Of a stretch of 64,000 bases of DNA, positions 47,485 through 59,400 are shown piece after piece. Source of the stretch: Oxytricha trifallax (Eukaryota > Ciliophora > Spirotrichea > Sporadotrichida > Oxytrichidae); NCBI GenBank assembly GCA_000711775.1, contig ARYC01002512.1:1-64000 (forward strand), written 5' to 3'. The notes under the pieces were generated by a model. The model did not search any database. It saw nothing but the letters and a program-made list of their open reading frames with translations, and was not told the DNA's origin. Numbering within the stretch: the first letter of the stretch is position 1; each line of letters starts with the position of its first letter. The translations under genes were made by a program, and so were the position numbers.

Positions 47485-50400
47485 ATGGAAATAATAGAAA
47501 AGTTCAACATTATATTCTAATGTATTATTTATTATGTAAAAGTTCATCCGTAGGCATTTAAGAAATCAGAATAAGAATTGAAAAATAATGATCGGAGTCC
47601 ATTATTGAGAGAAATGGGGTCGCCTGTGATGCCAAGTTCAACTATTCTCACTCTCAAGAGAGGCAAGACACTTATTCAATAGGATACTAAATTATTATAA
47701 TATTCCACCAAAAAGTTTATTTTATCAAATTATAATGATTATAATTAACTCTGTAGTCTTCTATTTATTATATATTTATAATTAAAATCATAAATTATTT
47801 TATTGATAAATTTGATAGTAAAATAAAAGAGAAATTGTAAGTAACTTTATAAATTTGGGTATATTATTAAATATTGTTAAAATAGATAAAAATAGGAAAT
47901 TTAAGAAATTAAGATTAATTATATATTTATTAGTAATATTAACTGCCATGAATTAGGAGTGCGTGTAATACTAATCAGTTTTAGTTTTAATATTAAATTA
48001 ATTAAATACAAATATATTAAATTATATAATTAGTGGTCTAGTGGTCTAGGGGGTCTTTAGCAGACCACTCGTAATATATATATATATATTATTTATTTTA
48101 ATTACGAATGTGTAGACCAGTAACGGAGTAAAAATGCCGGAGACCACTTAGCCGGATGCACAAATGACTAAGAGAACACTGTCTCCACCAGGATCTTTGA
48201 TCAAGAACTGAAATACACCGTCTGTTAGTAGGTCGAATGTGATAGCATGCGTAGTACCCGCAAAACTGAGAATCTCTGGTTGAACATTTCCTATAGAGTT
48301 GGTTAGAATGTAACATGAAACTTACTGTAGCAGAATGAACCGTCCCCTCTATAACCATCGAGACATTCTGTAATACATTCGTTGGAATCAATCTGTATGA
48401 AATTCTCAGCAACATCGCAAACACATCCATCATCTTTGATGTCGTTACCGGCACCAGTGCAAGAGAGACACTGATCCATACAATCGGCACATGCACTATC
48501 ATCGTCTCTGTATTCACCAGCTGGACAGGCACCACATGTATCGTCAGACTTGAGGAAATCTCCTTCTGCACACATGGTACATTACTTTGCATCTGTTGTG
48601 TTACAACCAGCTCGGCTTGGCCCTTTGAGAGCACCAAAACCGTGGTCTTAGGCAGCGCCGGAGGAATGTCTAGTGGTTCGTTGACTCCGTTACTGGTCTA
48701 CACATTCGTAATTAAAATAAATAATATATATATATATTACGAGTGGTCTGCTAAAGACCCCCTAGACCACTAGACCACTAATTATATAATTAAAATATTG
48801 TATTTAATTAATTTAATATTAAAACTAAAACTGATTAGTATTACACGCACTCCTAATTCATGGCAGTTAATATTACTAATAAATATATAATTAATCTTAA
48901 TTTCTTAAATTTCCTATTTTTATCTATTTTAACAATAATAACAAAGCATATTTAAAAAATAACAAGATGTCATAAGAAACAATCAATATGAAGTTTTGAT
49001 TAACTTTTAGCTACTTTTTATTATTTTTAGTTTTGCTATTTATGATTAATTTATTTACTTTTATATTCAATCCCCAATAAAAAGTTATCTCGCCAATAAT
49101 AGTAGTAATTAAATTTACTAGTTTTCTGATGCCAGTAAACATAAACAAAATATAATAGAAATAGATAGTGAATATTCATCAATCTAACATTTATTTAAAC
49201 TTAAGATCTTACAATAAATTATTGTTTTTAAGTGTATAATAAAATAGAACAATAGATAGAATAATCAATTGTCTTAAAACTCTCCAGGCCTGCGGTCTAT
49301 TCTAAGTAAGAAAAAAAGCGAGGGAGTTGTTACAGATATGAATACCTCTATGATCAGTCTTAACAGTCCGGGCCCAAGCGCACACTCTAGATTTATAAGG
49401 TTTTTTTTAATTTAGCTATAAATAATTGCAATTGTAACTTTTTAAAAATTTGGGTAGAGAAATAATGAAAATAAGAGTATTTAAATATCTCGAAGAAGTA
49501 CTTAGAAACTGTTTTTATAATTTACTTTTATATCAAATGTAATTTATTTTTTGTAAAACTAGATATAAAAAGCGTAAAAAATGCAAATAATAACACAAAT
49601 AATTTTGAATAGTAATCACCTTATATCAGATAAAACTCAAAATAGGGTGGTTCTATTAAAGGCATACTTAAGAAATCCGTCACCAATGTTTTCTTAAAGA
49701 ATGATAAAAACAAGAATAGCATATAGAGAAGGACTCCCTCACCAAATCCATAAAATTAAAGAAGAGAAAGTAACAAAAGAATAGTATTAATAAAAAATTA
49801 TATATATATTTTAACATTTTTATAATAAAATTATAATGGATTAAGGTCAAGATATTCACAATTTAAAAATCTATCTTAAAAATTATTAAGTTTTCCATTT
49901 TTGTAAAGCTATATTACAAAATTTATCTTTTGATCATAACAATCGTAATTTTTAATTTTAATTATTAATTAATATCCAATGCAATTATTTTATATTCAAT
50001 TTAGTATATTGAAATATAACAAAAGCATTAAGAATGATGGTAATGATTTGAATGACTCCCTGGGAACATCCAATTCAAGTATTCTGACTAGATATCGAAG
50101 GTAGTATCTAAATACTTAACTTAAGAAAAAATAGAGTTTCAATGAAAAAAATGATAACAGGAAGTCCAAAGATTTATTCAAATTACTCAAATCTGGAGCA
50201 TTTTAAAATGCTAAATATATATTATTATCAGATAAATTATCTTATTTGTAATATCTAAATTGATGGAATACAAAATTTTAACAAACGATAATAATTCATT
50301 CAAATTCATTAAATTTTATAAAATTGAAATTTAAAAGTTTGTACGAGGTTTAAATTCTAGGATACTTTGTTAGTTTAATTAACGTTATAATATTCTATAT

Positions 50401-53400
50401 AAATATGTCAGGAAATAAATTTGAAATACTTTATATTTTTTTATAATATACTGGAAACAACAACAACAATAACACAAAAATGGATTTAAATTTGAGGAAT
50501 TATAATATTGTTTTTTTCTCCATAATAGTTGATAGATATAATCTTTTTAAACTTTGATTTGTGATCAATATTTCTTATAAGCATTCGTTTATATATTATC
50601 GTAAAGAATAAATTAAAACTAATTCATAAATATTAAATACATTTAATGTACGGATCTAGCACTTTCTCGTAATAGACTGCCATTTATTAGTTGGCTTATT
50701 TTTTTTAAGCAAAAGATATCATTTGACTTGCCAATCTAAATTTCATTAATTGACATTTAAAACTTAACAATTTTATTTTCCTAAAAACAATTATACTTCT
50801 GAAATAACATTGATTAAAATTTAGCGACTCTTCACTTGATGGATCTAAATCGTATAGCTAAGCAGAGCACCTTAAGATCCAACAAATCTCGTTAGTAATC
50901 TAGGAAGCAGGAGAAACGATAGAATCGAAAATCAATGAATCTCAAAAATTTCAAAAGAGCTTCTAGTGTCAATATGGAGGCTGAGGGAGTAGTGGGAGAT
51001 ATTTTTCATAATTAATATCTGCTCACTCCACCACCAGATTAATATGATATACGAAGTTTATTTTTTAGTACTAATCAATATTGTAATAAAGTAATTATAA
51101 TTTTACTATTTTCCCCATAATTATATATATATAGATATATTTCAGTCAATTATATAGGATGAAATTTTAAGAATAATTTAATATTTCTCTTTTAATATAT
51201 CACTTATAATTGTTAAATTTAAATTTACTTATTTAAATTATAGCTTTTAATAGATTAATTGAACAAACCAGGTTAATCACCTGAATTTAATGATCTGCAG
51301 CTGATAAATTCCATGATTTCAAACTTTTCAATAACTGGAAAATCAAATAAAATGAATGTGGTAATTTTATTCTCCATATTTTTATTAAAAAAATTCCTCA
51401 TTTTATTTATGATTCTACTTGTTTTATATATATATTTTACAAGCAATTTAATGTGTCAAACTACGGGAGCATAATGAAAAAGAAAACCTTTAGTGGAAAT
51501 CTTTTGGATTAATCAAATAACGAAGAAGAAAAAAAATCTCAAAGTAAAGACAATGCAGGGGGAGGGGGTTTGTATAGAAAGAAGACTTTGCATTTTAGAT
51601 CAAGGAAGTATGGTGACGAAATGACTTCAAGAAAAAATACATAAATGAAATCACCTGCTTTTAGAAAAGTTTATATTTACAATAGTCTAAAAAAGTTTGT
51701 AAGGTATTCTGGAGATTTATTATTAAAATTGCTATTAATGTGTTATTATATTTAAATCATAAGAAAATCTGATAACCTTATTATGCACAAACAGACTGCT
51801 GGATAAATTGAAAAAAACAAATATCATAAATTATTAACTATTATTGACATATTTCTGGATTTGGCCCCGACTCTCCTGGGATAAACACAGACGAAGACTT
51901 TTTGGATCTTGATAACCCAAATTTAATGCGTAACTAAATTTATTGAGTTAATAATCTCCATTTATAGTTAGCAAAAGGAAGAGAATGAAAAGGCAAAGTC
52001 TTGATTAAAATTTCAAACTATTCAATTGTTAATTAATATGTAATTTGAATAACAAAGTAGTGTTGAAATTAAGAGGAATATTGGTTTATCTTTACTTTAA
52101 AAAATTGAAGAAATTAAGCAGGAATTAATCGAAGAAAAAGTCAAACATTAAATATAGCATTTAATGGGTTAGACTTATCTAATAATTTGTTGCTGTAGAT
52201 TATATTTAAACCTTTTAAAAATTCAAACACAAATAAGAAATCTAGTTTCAAAGAAGATAAACCTTCTTAATCCAAAGACAATAGTAAAACCAAAATCAGC
52301 CTACGAATTCCTTAAATTCAAAGTTAAATAAAGTAAAAAGCTTTTGCTGCAGGAAAAACTTACTAATTCAATTTTAATTTACTTTAATGATCTCTATAAA
52401 TAGTAAAATTGTTGTAATTATTTTTTAAAACGAAGCATATTAAATCAAAGAGGATAGCGACATTTCTAGTGACGACTGTGAAGATAATTTGATTCAATTT
52501 AGGTTAATGACATCTTAATAGTAGAAAAATTAGGTTAACGATTTATGGAAACGAGGGTTTCTTAAAGCCAGAGCAGGTGTTCATGTAATCAATCTGTTTA
52601 GTGATCTCACTCGAAAGATATAATTGTTTGGAGTATTGACTGAATTATTTCATTATCATAGTCAATTTTTTTGTTCATTAAATTTAATCAATATCACGAG
52701 GACTGGCAGACCTTCAACTTGAAGAGAATATCCCGCCATACATATTGATGCCTGCAGATTAATTCAGAGGTATTTGGAATATTATAAATATAGTTTTGCT
52801 ACTCTACACAGCAATTTTTATGCCTTATAAAGTATCTTTTGTGGATAAGGATGATAATCCTCAAGTTATTCTAGATCATATCATTCAAAACCCTCAAAAC
52901 CCCAAAACCCTTTCAGTTTTTTGAATGAGTTTTTTATTGATAGAAGTAGACTATTAGTGCATACTTTATTAGGGTTTTAATAGGGTTTAAGTAGGGGTTT
53001 AATGTTTAAATATTAGTAATTTGAGCGATATAACAAGCGAGTTTTTAAAATTATTCACACAAACATAAGCTTCTAGTCATGTTGCAGTTCTCTAAATTTT
53101 ATTTTTCCAAGTTGATGTTTGATTGTTTCTAATGTTAATTAATTCTCAATGCTTGACTTGATAATAGTTGAGTATGCAAGTTCTATGAGTCCTCCATTTA
53201 TTTTATTTTTATCGATATATTGTGTTATTTTCTGCTATGAATCTCCCTCACCCTTGCAGCTAAAGTAATCGTTTCTTGGCATGTCGCTCTATTATTATTA
53301 CTGCGAGAGCCCAGATATCCCATTAAGTGCCTCCATCTCTCCAATCCTCTCTCTCTGGGAAATATCCAGGAGTGCCGTATGCATTTCCTTATGCAAGGCT

Positions 53401-56400
53401 TGCAATCTTTGATCTTTGTTGAAGTCAATAATATAAACTCTAAGAGGCTAAAAGTTCATCATGATGCTCAATGGCTTTAAGTCTCTATGAACATAACCTA
53501 GCTTGTGAAGCTCTTCAATCTCCTCAACTATCTGCTATACTATCTAGCTAATCTATCTATTGTCAGATAAGAATTCTCTGTAAGTCATTTCTAGTAAAGG
53601 AAGCCTGAAGGCTACATGATCTTTACCAAGTAAAATAGCATCAAGCTAGATGATATGCCTGCACTCATTTAACTTTGCCTTTTAAAGAGCATAATACTCA
53701 TTAGCAAATTCCATTTGGAACTTGTCATCAGCAAGGAAGTAGTTGAAAGGATATATCTTGTAAGCATATTAGTCATCTGTAATGACTCTCTTCTCTATTT
53801 TTTCTTCAAGAGTGAGGTAGGTTTCTAGGCAGGAATCTAAGTCAATAATTTTTAATATGGGAATCTTCATTGCCCTTATTTTAACCATGATTTTATTGAT
53901 ATCAGAGACTGGAAAGTTCTTGACTGCTTTCATCATTTTGACTTACTTATAGACTTCAACTCTAAGAGACTCCACTGGGTTTCTTGATCTTCTCTTTTAG
54001 AGGAATCTATTCCCTGTCGGTTCATGAATAAAGACAAAACTTTGATTGTGCTTTTTCTTTAAGTGCACTTTGAGGTCTCTTGTATGAGAATATGGCTTCT
54101 CACAGAACTCACAGACATACTTCTCATCTTTCTTTTAATTCTTAAGATATAACATGGCATATCGTTGTGTATATATCTCAAGTTTCTCTAATTAGTTGAC
54201 TTGTATAGGAAAACTTTATTGCATTCTTTGCATTAATAGTCAACTTTGGCAGGTATTATTTATACTCTATGGAGGGTTGTTTAACCTCCTTCTCAATTTT
54301 AACAGCTTCTATGATAACCTCTTACTTAACTTATATTTAAATATCAAAGCTAGACTGGTCAAAGTTGTCATAAGTAGGCTCCCACTGAGTACAAGCGTCT
54401 CTGGTCTCTACTTTTCTTGGTTGCTGGAATGATAATTTTTATTGACTTTACCCAAGTAATGACGTTCTTCTCAAAAGGTTAGCGCTCATTTCAGTTTACT
54501 GATATATTTTAATATAATAATGATAAAATTTACCTTGATAAACGATAATAGTAGAGCATATGATACTCTGGTAGATTCTTTGCTGAGAAGTAAGAAAATT
54601 TAATAACCATAAAAGACAGTAAGTTGACATATTTAATGAGAATTTTTTACATTTTAGTAAATTAAAATACTCCTAATGAAGTTTTGTTTCTCTAGGAGGT
54701 CCTCCAAATCAAGTTTGAACTTAATTTTTGGTAAAGTTATTAAACATTTTTTAATTTTTTATGCTCCTAATTAAGTTTTAACCATAAAATTTAACTCCTA
54801 ATAAAGTTTGAACTTAATTTGGAGGACCTCCTAAAATAATTAAACATTATTAGGAGCAATTTAATGGAGATAGATTGATAAAAATGAAAATCAATCTGTG
54901 AAACTTAAAGTAAGTTTTTCAAAGCTTCTCCGCATATCTTTTGGAGGTTAACCTCCAGTAGGTCCTCCCTATTTAGAAGTAAGATTTAATAAACTTAGAA
55001 TTGATATCCATAATTTTTAATTTCATTAACATTTCTAGAAAGAGGATGCAAGATGGAGTCTATGAATGATGCAATGAAGAGAATTTAATCTCAAGATTTA
55101 ATAGGAAAATTTCGAAGTAAAGAGGACCTATATAGATATTTTTATAGCAAGGTAAGTTCTTAAGTAAGATTAATATATCAATTATAGTTGGATTGTTCTT
55201 GCCGACTTAGAAGGGAACTAAAATCTCATTCTTAAAAGCCTTACTGAGTAAAGAGAAAAAAGCTTTTAAGTCTAAGGAAATTAGGATTATTGAAATTCCT
55301 AACTACCCTGAAATATCTATGAAAAACCTATATGACGATGCTATGAGTGATCCAGATGTAGCTCTCTCCCTTCCATCAAAGCTACAGCTCTCTAACAAGT
55401 TGCCAGTGAGAAACTTCTTCTTCGGTGTTCTTGCAAACCTGAAACCTTAGTACTTAAATGAACTTATTTAAGAAGCTCATTAGAAACGTAACAGCATCTC
55501 ATGAAGAAAAAGAGAAGCAAGGTATAAAAATAAGTGACACCTGGCTGTAGGAATTTCAGAAGCATCTTTTCATCTTAAGTAAGCTTAGTTTCTAACTTTA
55601 TAGAAAAACTTGGTACTATTATATACTTGATGAAAGAACGCAGCAAATTAAATAGAGAGAGAGAGAAAGTCTCAAGTATAGCATGAATTGAGTAGAGACT
55701 CTTCAAAGATTTATAAAAGCCAGACGAGATGAACATAGATGCAAGAGCAGGGACTAAGAGAAGAATATTGGCCCAAGCAAGCCTTAAGAGGAAGAAAAGA
55801 AAGTTAAACCAAATCCCTTTATAGGTTAATTTAATATGTGAACATATTTATTCGCTTAAATCTAAAACTTATTTATACATACAAAATCTCCCTTCTCTTG
55901 CGCATACCTTAGCTTTATCATTGCTGACTCTATTGGCAGCACTCTTAATAAAATCAACTTTATCTATCTTCAAGTCGTGCATTAAGTGATAGAGTAGAAG
56001 TTTCTTGTAGTGGCCTTTCAAAAACCCCCAATATAATTCAATTCCATTGAACTGAGGACTGAAGAGAACATTAAATTCAGGTGCTATGTTTAATCTTTCA
56101 TATTCCTTCCTTGAATCTTTAGTTATATGAACTGACAAGTTATCAACGAATAGAATAATCCCTAAGTCAGCGTACTTTTCTAACTTATTGGAAGAACTTT
56201 ATATATTATTCAGTCTTTATAGAAAGGGTGAATAACATAAGTCTCTAGGCTATAATCTTCACTTATTCCACCAAGAATAGCATGGGTTTAAGCCTTAACC
56301 TTTTAATCATATACCTCTATGTTGCTATATCTTTTATACCAAGACCTTGAGATGAAGGTTTAAAGGTGAATACTGCCTCATCAGCGTGTATGAACTTTAT

Positions 56401-59400
56401 ATTATGCTCTTAAGACCTCTGCATTTAATCGAATATAAAATTTAAATTAGTCTTATAAAATGGAACATTAAAGTCAATCACTCTCTTTATGCGATTGACT
56501 GTCTTGTCAGATATTCCATTCTTTTTATATATGATTGCTATCGAATAAGAAGCTCAGGAAATTGGCGATAAAACATCACAGCTCTCTAGACCAGAGAAAA
56601 GTGAGCCCAATATTTAAGACTCTTGTTATTAATAAGATAATCGATATGATGCTGCTAAAAATTTAATGGTCTCTAAGGCTTAGAATTAAGATGCCATCTC
56701 TTTAAATTCAATGCTAAAAGACAGTTAGACCTTACAGTAACAGGAGATTTACGGAGCAGTCAACGCAACTTAAACAATAAATCTATAAATTCATTGTCAT
56801 AAACTGACCCCAAACCTCGCATATACTCGCTTAAATTACTAATATTTAAATATTAAACCCCTACATAAATCCTATTAAAACCCTAATAAAGCATAAGCGT
56901 GCACTAATAGTCTAATTTTATCAATAAAGCAACTGAAAGGGTTTTGGGGTTTTGATTGATGGGCTGTTCTTTCTCGATATAATAATAACTTTTTTTTCTG
57001 CTTACGAAGAGCCAGATGGATCTATGCAATATTGATTGCCAAAAATTGCCAAGAATTATGTCAATTCAAACTTCTTATTGGACACTTTTGCAATGTAAAT
57101 AACACAATTCTAATTAAATTTTTAAATAGATTTCCATTCCAAGATGTTATAGGTTCAAATGGAGGCAAAGGGGGGTCTTAGTCGGTACCACTCAATTTTT
57201 GAAATCCTAAGCCAATACCACATAAAAACTTGTTTATTTTAATTCAATAAAATTTTAAGTAATTAATAATATATTCAAAATCTTAGCTAAGGATTCATCT
57301 GGTTTTTCTTTTTTCATTTGACTTGTCTTCTCCAAAGAGCCTCCATTAAAAAATCATGCAAATTTTCATCGCTGACTGTGCTATAAATATTTTTAATAAA
57401 TCTTTTAAGTTAAAACCATAAACTTGCAATTTAGTTTGTACCTCTAAAATTTCTTGGTTTTTTCATTGTTGTTTTCATCTTCATCTTACATTTCAACATC
57501 TTGACCTTGTTTGTTTTCTTCTTCTTCATCATAATAATCATCATTTTCATTATCATTTTCTTCATCATCATTTTATTAATATTAATGTTGCTATTATGGA
57601 TTAAACGGGTATTGACGTCAGGAGGTCACAGATGACGTCCGGAGGTCACAGGTGACGTCAGAAAGTCACAGATGACGTCCGGAGGTCACAGGGTGACGTC
57701 CTCCAGTCACAGGGTGACGTCCGGAGGTCACAGGGTGACGTCTGGAGGTCACAGGGTGACGTCCTCCAGTCACAGGGTGACGTCCTCCAGTCACAGGTGT
57801 CGTCAGGAAGTCACAGCTGACGTCACCAAGTCAAAGGTGTCGTCAGGAGGCCACAAATGACGTCTGGAGTTCACAGATGACGTCAGGAGGTCACATTATG
57901 ATAAATATGGAGATTTATATGTAATAGATGTGCAAAGCACTATAAAAGATTCCGTTGGTACTTTTCCATTAGGATCCTAGGTTGCACCTGGTTATCAGGG
58001 GTCACAAGGAGTAAAACCCCTTATTCGCAAAAATAAACAAAAATATAAAAACAGGGATCAGTAGCACCTCTAGAGATTCGGAGGCAATGTTTCTAAAAAG
58101 AATTTATGATAATTATTTTTTTTAATGGATGAAATATAGTGGACCCACTCTACTTCGAATTTTTCTTACCCATCCTGAAAAATATTTGATGAATAATTAT
58201 GGATAGTAAGGTTAATCGAATAATTGACATATAGATTGAAGATTTTACAGTTGAAATCAGAACAAGATAACTCTTGAAAAATTAGATATTTAAGATATAG
58301 CATAAAACAGCAAAGGATACTAACGACTTGCTATCGTATGTTGGGATAAATTGGGAAGAATTAGGCATGAATAAAAGACATGTTCACAATTTTAATGGAA
58401 GCATTGTACGAGATATGATACACTCAATTATAATAGAAGGAGTTTGAGAAGTACTTAATTTTTGAGTCACTCATGTAAAGAACATGATGACCGGCTTACC
58501 AGACATAATAAAAGATTTTTAATACAAAGCATTGTATCGAAGAAATCTTAAAAATGTAAAATCATTCAAGTTTATGAGTACATATCCAATCTATATTCAT
58601 ATTTTCGAAATAATAATTACTAATATTTATTTATTTACGATCAAATATAAACGATTGCCTTTAATTTAATATTCAATTTTATAAATTTCTTAATGGACTA
58701 TGCCACCGAACCTTTACAGGGGGCTGACACCCCCTTAAATCCTTCTATTATTTATTTCGCATTGGTTCTGAACAAGAGGTTCTACCTTTTATGACCTGGT
58801 TAACTAGGGGTTGCACCCCTAGTGATTTCCTAGAAAAGATACTAGAAGAATTTTTATATAGTGATTCACACAGTTATAACAAAAAAATTTCATATTTATT
58901 ATAATGTTACCTCCTGACGTCACCTGTGACCTCCAGACGTCAGTGTTACCTCCTGACGTCATCTATGACCTCCGGACGTCATCTGTGACTTGGTGACGTC
59001 AATACCCGATTAAACATATTAAATTTTAATTCCTCATGGACATACCTTTTATTTTATAATCCTGCCTATCTAAATGGTATATTTTAATAAGATCTAAAAC
59101 CATCATGATGAAAAATTGAGCCTATCTATGAGCATTATTAAATTATTGCCCATAATCAAAACCCCAAAACCCCTTAATGAGTTTTATATGTGTTTTGATT
59201 GATGGGGGTAATGTTGGGGATTAGGGTTTCTTTTTGGTTTGTTTCATTTTTGTTGTTAGATTCAATGTAATTTATTATTTTCATGGTTGATATCTTTTTT
59301 ATTTTATTATTTATCATCACTACAATTATTTCATTATGAAAATTTAATGATAGTACATTAATTGTTTGCTTTGCTAATATAATTAGAATAGCTAATTTTA

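Larger units (their letters stand above)
47716..49254. other. Large IES region in the channel gene
   Basis: Separates the first coding segment (ending KTLIQQDTKLLQ) from the next (NSPGLRSILSKKKSEG). It contains the 1.07-kb inverted-repeat element. Pointers at its edges were not identified. Confidence 0.55.
52886..56954. mobile_element. Complete TBE-type transposon (4069 bp) inserted in the K+ channel gene
   Basis: Left end CAAAACCCTCAAAACCCC at 52886, right end GGGGTTTTG at 56954, both followed inward by the same roughly 120-bp terminal repeat. ATT is duplicated at 52883-52885 and 56955-56957, the ANT target of hypotrich TBEs. Removing the element plus one ATT joins PQVILDHI to IDGLFFLD of the channel with no frame change. 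It contains the three expected genes: zinc-finger/kinase (minus), a small ORF (plus) and a DDE transposase (minus). All carry frame lesions, so this copy is probably non-autonomous now but still an eliminated sequence. Confidence 0.95.
57606..59008. mobile_element. 1403-bp element with GACGTC minisatellite termini
   Basis: Ends CGGGTATTGACGTCA and its complement TGACGTCAATACCCG; ATTAAA is duplicated at 57600-57605 and 59009-59014. The left flank is a tandem array of about 14 units and the right flank about five units in inverted orientation, so the terminal repeats themselves are the TIRs. The centre (57897-58910) is mostly unique sequence with a small ORF. It lies wholly inside the 6.36-kb IES. 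Confidence 0.88.

Noticed and set aside
48098..48637. 179-codon minus-strand frame beginning VLSKGQAELVV
   Set aside because: A different minus frame carries regular CxxC repeats and a canonical intron; this one is its shadow.
57672..57860. ORF of VTSGGHR-type repeats
   Set aside because: Produced by the GACGTC minisatellite; no start context or conserved domain.
57612..57896. CRISPR-like array
   Set aside because: Direct tandem units without unique spacers, in a eukaryotic germline transposon.
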